Below are positions 9,832 to 18,357 of a stretch of DNA of 64,000 nt, one piece after another. The stretch comes from an uncultured Muribaculaceae bacterium (GTDB lineage: Bacteria; Bacteroidota; Bacteroidia; Bacteroidales; Muribaculaceae): the NCBI GenBank assembly GCA_944321725.1, contig CALUMI010000001.1, forward strand, positions 1-64,000, read 5' to 3'. The translations under genes and the position numbers were made by a program. The notes under the pieces were generated by a model. The model was not told the origin of the DNA. It saw only the letters and a program-made list of their open reading frames with translations, and did no database searches. Position 1 is the first letter of the stretch; every line of letters starts with the position of its first letter.

Positions 9832-11393
9832 AAGAGAAGATGGATTTAGTGGCAAAGACATTTCAGGGACTTGAGGATGTGCTCGCTGAAGAATTGGTGA
9901 ATCTTGGGGCTGAGGACGTGATGCCCGGACGCAGGATGGTTTCGTTTAGGGGGGATAAGTCGATGATGTATAAGGCAAATTTCTGTTGCCGTACAGCGTT
10001 GAGGATATTGAAGCCGTTTTTGTGTTTTAAAGCTGATGATACCGATGTGCTGTATGAGGAGGCCAAGAAATTTGAATGGGATAAATTGCTTTCTCCTGAC
10101 CAGACTTTTTCAATCGACTCTACTGTCTACAGCGACAGTTTCCGGCACTCGAAATTTGTCACTTATCGTGTGAAAGACGCCATTGCCGATTACTTTACGG
10201 CAAAGTACGGACGGCGTCCGTCAATAAGACTGGTCAATGCCGACATGCTTCTCAATGTGCATATATCCAACAATGATGTCACTATATCGTTGGACAGTTC
10301 GGGAGAACCTTTGTACAAGCGCGGTTATCGTGTTGCCCAAACCGATGCCCCTATCAACGAGGTGCTTGCCGCAGGACTGATTTTGAAAACCGGTTGGCGC
10401 GGCGAGTCAAACTTGATTGACCCGATGTGCGGCTCCGGCACATTTTTGATTGAGGCAGCCCTGATTGCCGCCAATATTAATCCGGGAGTTTACCGGCAGT
10501 CATTCGCTTTCGAGCGTTGGCGCGATTTTGAGCCTGAGCTTTTCGACGAAATTTATAACGACGATTCACAGGAGCGGGAGTTCAATTATAAAATATATGG
10601 CTCGGATATTTCCGCAAAAGCCATAGCTATTTCGGCTAAAAACATAAAAAGCGCGAGAGTTGGCAGATATATCGATTTGAAAGTGATGCCTATACAGGAC
10701 TATGAAGAGGCTCCGGAAAATGGTATGCTTATCACCAATCCTCCTTATGGAGAGCGTTTGGACGCGGACGACACGGAGGCTCTCTATGAGGTTATAGGCA
10801 ATCGTTTGAAGAATGTGTTTAAAGGCTATCACGCTTGGATTATCAGCTCGAAATCCAACCTTTTCGACAAAATAGGGCTGAAGCCCTCGCAGAAAGTGGC
10901 TGTGCTTAACGGGGCGATAGAGTGCGAATTTCGCGAGTATGTGATTTTTGACGGGAAATATGTCGATTTCTTAAAAGACGGCAATCGTATAAAAGACAAA
11001 AACGATGACGATAATCTTCCCCGCGAGAAATTTGATGCGGCGCGGAGAAAACTGCGCGGCAAAGACCCGGAGAAGAAGCCCGAATGGAAAAATCAGGGGG
11101 AGAGATTTCCCCGCAGATTTAAGAAAGAAGACGAGCGTTATGAGCGCGACAGGCGTGGCGTTCGCCGCGAGCGGCCTAAGAACGCATTGGAAGAGAAGTA
11201 CCATAAGCCTTACTCGGAAAGGATGAGGAGCGAACGGCGCAATTTTGCGAAACCGGTGTTCGACGATGAGAAGGTAAACAAGGCGGTGCGTTTCCGCAAG
11301 CCGCGGCTTTTCGAGGAGTCAGAGTTGCCTCAAGGAGGAGTGACGATGCGCCACCGGAGCAAGAAAAATGAAGAAAGCATTACGGAAGATTAA
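9828..11393 (+). CDS. THUMP-domain class I rRNA methyltransferase (RlmL-like)
   Basis: 521 residues. Residues 1-165 hold a ferredoxin-like plus THUMP RNA-binding region (DVLAEELVNLGAEDV). Residues about 170-385 form the methyltransferase with the SAM loop DPMCGSGTFLIEAA and the catalytic TNPPYGERL motif (N6-adenine or N2-guanine class). The family relative in E. coli is the RlmL half of RlmKL, which makes m2G2445 in 23S rRNA. Here the second methyltransferase half (RlmK) is missing. The last 130 residues are instead a disordered, very basic tail rich in Arg, Lys and Glu (RRFKKEDERYERDRRGVRRE), likely to grip RNA. It overlaps cysE by 4 bases and is followed after 19 bases by purD. Confidence 0.85.
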   Translation: MKEKMDLVAKTFQGLEDVLAEELVNLGAEDVMPGRRMVSFRGDKSMMYKANFCCRTALRILKPFLCFKADDTDVLYEEAKKFEWDKLLSPDQTFSIDSTVYSDSFRHSKFVTYRVKDAIADYFTAKYGRRPSIRLVNADMLLNVHISNNDVTISLDSSGEPLYKRGYRVAQTDAPINEVLAAGLILKTGWRGESNLIDPMCGSGTFLIEAALIAANINPGVYRQSFAFERWRDFEPELFDEIYNDDSQEREFNYKIYGSDISAKAIAISAKNIKSARVGRYIDLKVMPIQDYEEAPENGMLITNPPYGERLDADDTEALYEVIGNRLKNVFKGYHAWIISSKSNLFDKIGLKPSQKVAVLNGAIECEFREYVIFDGKYVDFLKDGNRIKDKNDDDNLPREKFDAARRKLRGKDPEKKPEWKNQGERFPRRFKKEDERYERDRRGVRRERPKNALEEKYHKPYSERMRSERRNFAKPVFDDEKVNKAVRFRKPRLFEESELPQGGVTMRHRSKKNEESITED

Positions 11394-11412
11394 TAAATAA
11401 AACCTATTCATT

Positions 11413-12690
11413 ATGAATCAGAGGATATTGCTGCTCGGTTCGGGCGGACGCGAATCGGCTCTCGCTTGGAAAATGAGCCAAAGCAAAAAAATGGAGAAGC
11501 TCTTTATTGCGCCGGGCAACGGCGGTACGGAGCAATATGGCGAGAACGTGGCGTTGTCGCCGATGGACTTTCCGGCAATCAGGGACTTTGTGAAGGCAAA
11601 TGGTGTGACAATGGTTGTTGTCGGCAATGAAGACCCGCTTGTGGCCGGTATTTATGACTATTTTGTCAACGACCCGGAACTTGCCGGTATACCGGTAATC
11701 GGACCGTCGGAAAAAGCCGCGCAACTTGAGGGCAGCAAGGATTTCGCAAAAGGATTCATGATGCGTCACGGAATACCTACCGCCCGTTATATGAGCGTCA
11801 ATGCCGACAATTATGAGGAAGGCGTAATGTTTCTGCGCTCTTTGGAGGCTCCTTATGTGCTGAAGGCCGACGGGCTGGCTGCCGGCAAGGGGGTGCTTAT
11901 CGTTGCGACTTTGGAGGAGGCTGAGGCTAAATTGAAGGAAATGCTCGGCGGAATGTTTGGCAAATCGTCGGCCACGGTGGTGATAGAGGAATTTCTTTCC
12001 GGGATAGAGTGCTCGGTGTTTGTGCTTACTGACGGCAATTCTTATAAAGTGCTTCCTGTGGCAAAGGATTATAAGCGTGTGGGAGAAGGCGACACAGGCC
12101 TGAATACCGGCGGCATGGGCGCTGTTTCTCCGGTAAGTTTTGCCGACGGGACGTTTATGCAAAAGGTTACGGAGCGAATAATTCTTCCCACTCTCAACGG
12201 TTTGAAAGAAGAGCGTCTGACATATAAGGGTTTCATATTTCTGGGACTTATAAACGTGAAAGGCGAGCCTTTCGTCATAGAGTATAATGTGCGTATGGGT
12301 GATCCTGAAACAGAAGTGGTTATGTTGCGCACTGACGCCGATTTGGTTGATTTGTTTGAGGGCGTTGCCACCGGGACGCTTGCAGAGCGCGGCCTGTCGA
12401 TAGATCCGCGTTATGCGGTTACAGTCATGATGGTGTCGGAAGGCTATCCCGGACATTATGAGAAAGGCAAATCGATAAGCGGGTTAGACCGTGTGACCGG
12501 CTCCATATTGTTTCATGCCGGCACGAAGCGCACTGCCGACGGGCTTGTCACATCGGGCGGGCGCGTGATAGCCGCAAGCTCTTACGGTGACACCAAAGAG
12601 GAGGCGTTGGCAAAATCGTTCGACGCTATTTCGAAAGTGGATTTCGAGGGCAAATATTTCCGCCGCGACATCGGGTTCGATTTGAAATAA
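11413..12690 (+). CDS. purD: Phosphoribosylamine-glycine ligase (GAR synthetase)
   Basis: 425 residues, the standard PurD length. It opens with the N-terminal domain motif [20 protein letters not shown], then the ATP-grasp fold with [19 protein letters not shown], the PurD signature [14 protein letters not shown] and the metal-binding [18 protein letters not shown]. It joins 5-phosphoribosylamine and glycine with ATP in the second step of purine synthesis. It lies 19 bases after the methyltransferase gene and is followed by a terminator, so it closes the cysE-rlmL-like-purD transcript. Confidence 0.97.
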   Translation: MNQRILLLGSGGRESALAWKMSQSKKMEKLFIAPGNGGTEQYGENVALSPMDFPAIRDFVKANGVTMVVVGNEDPLVAGIYDYFVNDPELAGIPVIGPSEKAAQLEGSKDFAKGFMMRHGIPTARYMSVNADNYEEGVMFLRSLEAPYVLKADGLAAGKGVLIVATLEEAEAKLKEMLGGMFGKSSATVVIEEFLSGIECSVFVLTDGNSYKVLPVAKDYKRVGEGDTGLNTGGMGAVSPVSFADGTFMQKVTERIILPTLNGLKEERLTYKGFIFLGLINVKGEPFVIEYNVRMGDPETEVVMLRTDADLVDLFEGVATGTLAERGLSIDPRYAVTVMMVSEGYPGHYEKGKSISGLDRVTGSILFHAGTKRTADGLVTSGGRVIAASSYGDTKEEALAKSFDAISKVDFEGKYFRRDIGFDLK

Positions 12691-12710
12691 CATAACACTC
12701 CAAAATATTT

Positions 12711-12762
12711 CTCTCTTTCTGTCTATGGTTTAATGCCGTAGTAGGCAGGAAGAGAGTTTTTT
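12711..12762 (+). terminator. Intrinsic terminator after purD
   Basis: CTCTCTTTCTG (12711-12721) pairs with CAGGAAGAGAG (12746-12756), allowing one G-T pair, and a run of six T follows. The loop is 24 bases. The AraC-family gene converges on it from the other side. Confidence 0.75.
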
Positions 12763-12797
12763 ATTGGTTTGCCGCTTGGCTCAAGGCATGATGGGTG

Positions 12798-13736
12798 TCA
12801 TTTTTGTTTTTTATATTCGCTTGGCGTCATTCCTGTGTGGTGCTTGAAATACTTTCCGAAAAACGATTGGTTTGGAAAATTCAGGCTGTAGGAAATCTCT
12901 TGGATGTTCATTGTAGAGTATTTCAGCAGATTTTTTGCCTCAAGAATTACGTAGTTGTTAATCCAGTCGGCAGCCGTCTGTCCGCTTGCCCGTTTTATCA
13001 GCGTGGTAAAATATTTGGGAGAAAGGTGCATCTTGTCGGCATAGAAGCCCACTGAACGCTCTTTCCGGAAATTTTGTCCGAGCAATACCATGAAATCTTT
13101 GAAGTATTTGATGTTTTTGTTGAACACTTCTTTGTCTATTTGGCTGTCGGCGGCTTTTTTGTCAACCATTCTGCCTATTTTGAAAAAGATTGCCGTCATC
13201 AGGCTTCGCAGAATATCGTTTGTGGCGCTGTCGGGCTCGTTGTTGTTTATTTCGTCGGTAATCGATTTTATCAGATTTGTCAATTCCGAGAATACGTTTT
13301 CCGGCAGCTCCATGTATTGCGACGAGCGCAAGTCCAACAGCTTTTGGGCTATCGGTTTGATGTCGAGATTCATCTCGTGGATAAACGCGAGGTCGATTAC
13401 GGCTATGTGTACCGCGATGGGCTCTTTATAGTCGTCCGGGACACCGGCATGGATGACCTGACCGGGAAAATTTATGAAAAGGTCATGTTTTTTCAGTCGG
13501 AGGTCGTTGGAGTTGGTTGTTATGACAAATTCGCCCGATTCGCAGAGTATGAACACGAAAGCGTCGAGGCTGAAAGGATGCGACAGTTGGTGTATTTTTT
13601 GGTAGTGTGCGCTGTTGTCGGTGGTGCGTGAGATAATCATGCAGCCCGGTATGAAAGCGTCGCCTTTTTCTTTTTGGAATATTGATATTAGTTTGTTTAC
13701 CGATATTTTGGGTATCTCTTTTGTAACTGGAATCAT
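12798..13736 (-). CDS. AraC family transcription regulator
   Basis: 312 residues. The N-terminal half is a cupin-like sensor domain (FVFILCESGEFVITTNSNDL, then LFINFPGQVIHAG). The C-terminal 100 residues are the double helix-turn-helix: FYADKMHLSPKYFTTLIKRA, then IQEISYSLNFPNQSFFGKYF and KHHTGMTPSEYKK. The start is the ATG at 13736, because the -7 element lies at 13758-13765, just before it. Regulators of this type in Bacteroidales respond to unknown small molecules or redox-active drugs. It is divergent from korA across 222 bases and could control it, but nothing seen proves this. Confidence 0.9.
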   Translation of the reverse strand: MIPVTKEIPKISVNKLISIFQKEKGDAFIPGCMIISRTTDNSAHYQKIHQLSHPFSLDAFVFILCESGEFVITTNSNDLRLKKHDLFINFPGQVIHAGVPDDYKEPIAVHIAVIDLAFIHEMNLDIKPIAQKLLDLRSSQYMELPENVFSELTNLIKSITDEINNNEPDSATNDILRSLMTAIFFKIGRMVDKKAADSQIDKEVFNKNIKYFKDFMVLLGQNFRKERSVGFYADKMHLSPKYFTTLIKRASGQTAADWINNYVILEAKNLLKYSTMNIQEISYSLNFPNQSFFGKYFKHHTGMTPSEYKKQK

Positions 13737-13757
13737 AAAACTCGTTTTTCGTTTTGG

Positions 13758-13765
13758 CAAAAATA
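13758..13765 (-). promoter_or_regulatory. -7 promoter element for the AraC-family regulator
   Basis: Read on the minus strand, TATTTTTG matches TAnnTTTG and sits 21 bases before the ATG at 13736. Confidence 0.5.
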
Positions 13766-13887
13766 GGTAGAATATTCCAATGATTAGAATATTGGTTTGA
13801 AAAATAACCTAAATTTATATGGAAGAATTAAAAATCAGCTTTGTAACAAAAAATTTCGAATTGGTAACAAATTTTCCGAATGAATTA

Positions 13888-13916
13888 TTTGTTTTGTGGA
13901 AAAACGCCTAAATTTG
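13888..13916 (+). promoter_or_regulatory. korAB promoter
   Basis: TTTG at 13888-13891 and TAAATTTG at 13909-13916, separated by 17 bases. This is slightly short, but both elements match exactly. The leader to korA is about 35 bases. Confidence 0.65.
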
Positions 13917-13958
13917 CACGATGATACAAACAGGCATAAAGCCTTAAATTAAATATTT

Positions 13959-15803
13959 ATGTTAGAAAAAACCAATGTAAAAACTCTTGAAAATGTTGTG
14001 GTGCGTTTTTCCGGAGATTCCGGTGACGGTATGCAGCTTGCCGGCAACATTTTCTCGAATGTGTCGGCGGGTGTTGGCGACCAAATCTCCACATTCCCCG
14101 ACTATCCGGCAGAAATTCGCGCTCCACAAGGCACTTTGAGCGGTGTTTCAGGCTTTCAGGTGCATATAGGCAAAGGGGTGCATACTCCCGGCGACGAGGC
14201 CGATGTACTGGTGGCCATGAATCCGGCGGCGTTGAAACGCCACGCTTGTTTTTTGAAAAAAGGGGGTGTGGCGATTGTCGACATAGACTCTTTCCGCGAG
14301 CAGGATTTGAGGAAAGCGTTGTATGCCACAAACGACCCGTACAAGGAGATAGGACTCGACGCGCAAGTGGTGGAAGTGCCGATTTCCACTATGGTTAAGT
14401 CGGCTCTTGCCGATTCGGGTCTGGACATGAAGTCGATGTTGCGTTGTAAGAATATGTTTGCGCTCGGCCTTGTATGTTGGCTGTTTGACCGTCCGTTGAA
14501 GCCGGCGTTGCATCTTTTGAAGAACAAATTTGCGAAAAAGCCCGCGATATATGGGGCAAATGCCAAAGTGATATGTGCGGGATACGACTATGGACATAAT
14601 ATCCACGCTTCTGTTTCAACTTATCGTATAGAGGCAAGTAATGCGCGCCCGGGCATTTATACCGATGTCAACGGCAATACGGCGACAGCGTGGGGCTTGA
14701 TTTATGCTTCGGAGAAATCAGGCAGGCCGCTTTATCTCGGAAGTTATCCCATCACTCCGGCTACGGATATTCTTCATGAATTGGCAAAGCGCAAGGACTT
14801 GGGTGTGAAAGCCTGCCAAATGGAGGATGAGATAGCCGGTATCTGCTCCGCCATTGGCGCGGCTTTTGCCGGCGACCTCGCCGTGACCACCACTTCCGGA
14901 CCGGGCTTGGCTTTGAAGAGTGAGGGGCTCGGATTGGCTGTAATGGCGGAGTTGCCATTGGTTGTGATTGATGTTCAGCGTGGAGGACCGTCTACAGGAT
15001 TGCCCACGAAGACAGAGCAGACCGACCTTCGTCAGGCTCTTTACGGGCGCAACGGCGAGTGTCCGCTTGTGGTTCTTGCGGCAGCCTCGCCAACCGATTG
15101 TTTCCAAATGGCTTTTGAGGCGGCTCGCATTGCCATTGAGCACATGACTCCTGTCATCCTGCTTACCGACGCTTTTATCGCCAACGGCTCGTCGGCGTTC
15201 CGCGTGCCCGACGATGACGAGTATCCGGAGATTAAACCGCGTTTCGTGCCCGACGACCGTCGCGACAGTTGGCATCCTTACGACCGCGACGAGCGTACAG
15301 CGGCGCGATATTGGGCTATACCGGGCACTCCGGGTCTGATGCACCGTATCGGCGGTTTGGAAAAGGATTCCGCTACGGGGGCCATATCGACCGACCCTGT
15401 CAACCATGAGAAGATGGTGCGCTACCGTCAGGCGAAGATAGACAATATAGCCAACGAAATACCCGGCAAAGACCCTTACGGCGACAAGAATGCCGACACT
15501 CTCGTTGTGGGATGGGGCGGCACTTTCGGACACATCCATGAGGCTGTCGACGCTTTGCGGGCTGAGGGACACAAAGTTGCCATGGCGCATTTCCGCTATA
15601 TCAATCCGTTGCCTAAAAATACCGGTGAGGTGCTGTCACGATATAAGAATGTCGTGGTGGCAGAGTTGAATTCCGGCCAATTCGCGGATTATTTGCAGTC
15701 GAAATTCCCGAATGTGAAAATCAGCCGTATCAACAAAATACAAGGGCAGCCGTTCCTTGTTCAGGAGATTGTCGATGGTGTTAAAAAAGTTATGGATGAT
15801 TGA
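13959..15803 (+). CDS. korA: 2-oxoacid:ferredoxin oxidoreductase, fused gamma-alpha subunit
   Basis: 614 residues joining the gamma domain (residues about 10-190, starting VVRFSGDSGDGMQLAGNIFS, the CoA-binding part) to the alpha pyrimidine-binding domain (about 215-480, with YLGSYPITPATDILHELA and QMEDEIAGICSAIGAAFAGD) and domain II (about 500-610). With KorB it oxidises a 2-oxoacid to acyl-CoA and CO2 with reduction of ferredoxin; 2-oxoglutarate is the usual substrate of this fused type in Bacteroidales. No ferredoxin-domain subunit is encoded nearby, so electrons probably go to a free ferredoxin. It is 3 bases upstream of korB. Substrate specificity is inferred from family. Confidence 0.92.
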   Translation: MLEKTNVKTLENVVVRFSGDSGDGMQLAGNIFSNVSAGVGDQISTFPDYPAEIRAPQGTLSGVSGFQVHIGKGVHTPGDEADVLVAMNPAALKRHACFLKKGGVAIVDIDSFREQDLRKALYATNDPYKEIGLDAQVVEVPISTMVKSALADSGLDMKSMLRCKNMFALGLVCWLFDRPLKPALHLLKNKFAKKPAIYGANAKVICAGYDYGHNIHASVSTYRIEASNARPGIYTDVNGNTATAWGLIYASEKSGRPLYLGSYPITPATDILHELAKRKDLGVKACQMEDEIAGICSAIGAAFAGDLAVTTTSGPGLALKSEGLGLAVMAELPLVVIDVQRGGPSTGLPTKTEQTDLRQALYGRNGECPLVVLAAASPTDCFQMAFEAARIAIEHMTPVILLTDAFIANGSSAFRVPDDDEYPEIKPRFVPDDRRDSWHPYDRDERTAARYWAIPGTPGLMHRIGGLEKDSATGAISTDPVNHEKMVRYRQAKIDNIANEIPGKDPYGDKNADTLVVGWGGTFGHIHEAVDALRAEGHKVAMAHFRYINPLPKNTGEVLSRYKNVVVAELNSGQFADYLQSKFPNVKISRINKIQGQPFLVQEIVDGVKKVMDD

Positions 15804-15806
15804 GTT

Positions 15807-16820
15807 ATGGAAGAACAGAAATATCAAGCGTCGGATTACAAGAGCGACCAATATGTGCGTTGGTGCCCCGGATGCGGTGACCATGCCGTTCTGAATGTGC
15901 TTCACAAAGCAATGGCTGAAATAGGCGTGCCTCCGGAAAAAATAGCGGTGATTTCAGGTATTGGATGCAGCTCGCGTTTGCCTTACTATATGAATACTTA
16001 CGGATTCCATACCATACATGGCCGCGCGGCTGCTGTGGCTACCGGTTTTAAGGTCGCAAATCCGGAGATGACGGTCTGGCAGATTTCGGGTGACGGCGAC
16101 GGCCTGGCCATCGGCGGCAACCACTTTATTCATGCCGTCCGCCGCAATGTGAATATCAACATGGTGCTGCTCAACAACCGTATTTACGGTTTGACCAAAG
16201 GGCAATATTCTCCCACTTCGGAGCGTGGTTTCGTTTCCAAATCGTCGCCCTACGGTACGACGGAGGATCCGTTCATACCGGCTGAGCTTGTATTTGGGGC
16301 ACGTGGCACATTCTTTGCCCGCAGCCTTGACGTGGAGCTGAAGACATCGCAGGAGGTGCTTGTTGCTGCCGCCCGCCACAAGGGTACTTCGGTTGTGGAG
16401 ATGTTGCAGAACTGTGTGATTTTCAATCAGGGCATATATAGTTATGTTTCCGACCGAGAGTTGCGCGCCGACCACACCATTCATCTCGTGCATGGCGAAA
16501 AGATGCTTTTCGGAAAGAATAAAGAGAAAGGCATAGTTCAAGACGGTTTCGGATTGAAAGCCGTAGTTGTCGGGCAGGATGGCTATACCATTGACGACGT
16601 GCTTACCCACGACGCGCATTGCCAAAGCAACCTGTTGCACCAACAGCTCGCGATGATGGACGGACACACGATGCCGTTGGCAATCGGTGTGATACGCGAT
16701 GTGGCCGCCCCTGTCTACGATGAGGAGGTTGCGCACCAGACGGAGGAGGTGGAAGCAAAGAAGCCGTACCACACTCTGCGCGACATGATTCTTGCCGGCG
16801 AGACTTGGGAAGTGAAGTGA
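15807..16820 (+). CDS. korB: 2-oxoacid:ferredoxin oxidoreductase, beta subunit
   Basis: 337 residues, the thiamine-diphosphate subunit. Motifs in order: VRWCPGCGDHAVLNVLHKAM (a Fe-S or TPP-site cysteine region), SGIGCSSRLPYYMNTYGFHT, and the TPP/Mg2+ motif SGDGDGLAIGGNHFIHAVRR closed by NMVLLNNRIYGLTKGQ. Paired with the fused alpha subunit it completes a two-subunit KorAB enzyme of anaerobic central metabolism, feeding the reductive or oxidative branch of the TCA cycle. It is translated 3 bases after korA, and a strong terminator follows. Confidence 0.94.
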   Translation: MEEQKYQASDYKSDQYVRWCPGCGDHAVLNVLHKAMAEIGVPPEKIAVISGIGCSSRLPYYMNTYGFHTIHGRAAAVATGFKVANPEMTVWQISGDGDGLAIGGNHFIHAVRRNVNINMVLLNNRIYGLTKGQYSPTSERGFVSKSSPYGTTEDPFIPAELVFGARGTFFARSLDVELKTSQEVLVAAARHKGTSVVEMLQNCVIFNQGIYSYVSDRELRADHTIHLVHGEKMLFGKNKEKGIVQDGFGLKAVVVGQDGYTIDDVLTHDAHCQSNLLHQQLAMMDGHTMPLAIGVIRDVAAPVYDEEVAHQTEEVEAKKPYHTLRDMILAGETWEVK

Positions 16821-16833
16821 AACCAAATCTTAT

Positions 16834-16881
16834 AAGTTTATGCGCCAATACAGCAATCAGACTGCATTGGCGCATAAACTT
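16834..16881. terminator. Bidirectional terminator after korB
   Basis: Perfect 16-base inverted repeat (16834-16849 with 16866-16881, outer bases AAGTTTATGCGCCAAT), 16-base loop, flanked by T-rich sequence on both sides. The convergent barrel pseudogene ends 20 bases further on. Confidence 0.85.
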
Positions 16882-16900
16882 TATTTGTATCTCTGCGCTG

Positions 16901-17526
16901 TCAGAATGTATAGCCTACACCTATCGTCATTATGTTGCCGCGGTTTTCCGTATTCTCTTGCGCCGGGCGCATGAATCTGTTCTTGCCTGCGTCGTAGGAA
17001 GCTGTGACAGTGAATTTGTCGAGTATGGAAACGCCGACAGAGAAACGGCAACGCACTTCGAAGTTGTCATAATCGCTATTGTAGGAAAATCCGTCATCTT
17101 CGTTGTTGGCAAACGACCACCCTATGTAGGGGCCGACCATAATGTCGATGCCGACTTTCTCTTTTATAGGACTCTTACTCCTAACATCACGTCTGCCGCC
17201 GCTCCGAAGCGGTTGAGTGAATTTTCTTCAAAGTAAGGCGGCATGTTTTCTATATAGCCTCCTTCATATGACGTTCCCAAATAGCTCCATTGGTATCTCT
17301 GCCAGTAGAGCGACACTTCCGGCATCACAAACAGTCCCCAATACAGGAACTTGCGATAACCGCCGCTCAAAGCCACGCCGTTGTAATCCAGATCTTTCTT
17401 CACGCTTCTTACATTGAAGCTGTAGTTTGCGCTGATGTTGAAAGCATCGTTCCACAACGCATTTTCCTGAGCAACTGCCGGCAGGCTCATCGCAACCCCT
17501 ATCAGCATTAAAACAATCCTTTTCAT
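16901..17526 (-). pseudogene. Outer-membrane beta-barrel protein, broken by one frameshift
   Basis: Two adjacent frames form one protein of about 208 residues. The first (17526 to 17164) has a signal peptide ending AVAQ, then alternating strands, and stops at GVRVL. The second continues in another frame as PIKEKVGIDIMVGPYIGWSF and ends with the barrel-closing phenylalanine in TIGVGYTF. The join needs one extra base near 17170-17178, where GTCC would read GTCCC. It resembles small porin-like barrels of unknown function in Bacteroidales. It may be a true lesion or a base-calling error in a short C run; the rest of the gene shows no other damage, so decay, if real, is recent. Confidence 0.75.
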
Positions 17527-17630
17527 GGCAGTTTTAAATTATTTATGAGAGATATTATAAAGATATTTTTATGGTTTTAAAAGGTTCAAAAATGTAACAG
17601 TTGTTGAGTAGGATAAGTTTAGGAAAATTT

Positions 17631-17644
17631 TATGTTTTACAACA
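17631..17644 (-). repeat. Near-palindromic motif, copy 1 (TGTTGTAAAACATA)
   Basis: Read on the minus strand the 14 bases are TGTTGTAAAACATA. The same string occurs inside the 17-base copies at 32357 and 51776. This copy lies about 105 bases before the start of the broken barrel gene and on the same strand, a place where an operator could sit. Confidence 0.5.
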
Positions 17645-17774
17645 CAAAATGGTGTATTTATTCCAAAATTAGGAATTAGGCGTTGAAATGTAGGAAATTG
17701 TCATGGATTTTTGTCTGCATGTAGAGTTGCCGAAGAAAAGTGCGACCGCTATGCGGACGGATTTCATATCCGCG

Positions 17775-17848
17775 CATACCCCAAGCTGCGCTCCGCAAAG
17801 CTCCGCTTGCATGGGGTTAAAGCTATGCCGCCTCTACGAGGCTTTTTT
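17775..17848 (+). repeat. Dispersed repeat element, copy A
   Basis: Begins CATACCCCAAGC, passes through a segment rich in GCTCCGC, reaches CGCTTGCATGGGGTTA and ends in a small hairpin GCCTC-tac-GAGGC with six T (17830-17848). Copy B at 30152-30228 has the same layout with about three quarters of positions alike by eye. The ACCCCA..AGC and GCTTG..GGGGT parts can pair imperfectly. The T-run end suggests it acts as a terminator or as a transcribed structured element. Its origin is not known. Confidence 0.55.
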
Positions 17849-17993
17849 ACGGCAGTGCATAACGATTGAAAAAACCTTATTCTTGTGGGGACAAATCAAG
17901 CGATTATGGATTGAAGCCGTGCAATTCGGCTTTGTGTTTTGGTGGTGCTGTAACGGTTAGTTTCTTGGGATGTTGGGGCAAAGGTATAAAAAT

Positions 17994-18020
17994 GCAACTC
18001 TCCGTAATCCGGAAAGTTGC
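17994..18020 (-). terminator. Intrinsic terminator of tRNA-Leu
   Basis: Read on the minus strand, GCAACTTTCCG pairs with CGGAGAGTTGC with one mismatch, and ATTTTTATA follows. It begins 9 bases after the tRNA CCA end. Confidence 0.75.
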
Positions 18021-18028
18021 AATCTTTT

Positions 18029-18113
18029 TGGTGCGCATGAAGGGACTCGAACCCCCACGGCTTACGCCACCAGATCCTAAGTCTGGCGCGGCTACCAATT
18101 ACGCCACATGCGC
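18029..18113 (-). tRNA. tRNA-Leu (anticodon UAG)
   Basis: An 85-base class II tRNA with encoded CCA. Acceptor arms GCGCATG and CATGCGC pair fully. The D arm is GCGTAATTGGTAGCCGC. The anticodon arm is CCAGA-CTTAGGA-TCTGG, with TAG at the anticodon positions. A long variable arm (TGGCGTAAGCCGT) suits leucine, and the T arm contains TTCGAGT. It reads CUA and probably other CUN codons. It has its own promoter and terminator. Confidence 0.95.
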
Positions 18114-18123
18114 AAATGTGCTG

Positions 18124-18154
18124 CAAAGGTACATTAAAATTCCTTTATCGCAAA
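18124..18154 (-). promoter_or_regulatory. tRNA-Leu promoter (TTTG-N19-TACCTTTG)
   Basis: On the minus strand TTTG (18151-18154) and TACCTTTG (18124-18131) are 19 bases apart, with transcription expected to begin only a few bases before the mature tRNA 5' end at 18113. Confidence 0.8.
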
Positions 18155-18357
18155 ATATAATTTGCGGTTTGAGTTAAATTTTGTGCATGGTGTTGTGGTG
18201 TCAGGCATTTCAATGTTTTGTTTTACATTGTCCGGAACTTTTCAGGCACGGTTTTTGTTTTGATAAATCGGAAGATAGCAAATTATTGGCTACCTTTGCA
18301 CTCGTAAAACCTGATGTGTTCTTAAATGATAAAATAACAAACTAAAAACGAAATATT

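Larger units (their letters stand above)
17527..18028. other. Intergenic stretch with repeat element and hairpins, no supported gene
   Basis: 502 bases between the barrel pseudogene and tRNA-Leu. It holds one copy of the 14-base near-palindrome motif (17631-17644), the dispersed repeat element (17775-17848) and the tRNA terminator (17994-18020). An open frame at 17703-17960 runs through the repeat element, has no family resemblance and is not called as a gene. Confidence 0.6.

Noticed and set aside
17703..17960. 85-codon open frame after the barrel pseudogene
   Set aside because: It runs through the dispersed repeat and its T-run terminator; no resemblance to any protein.
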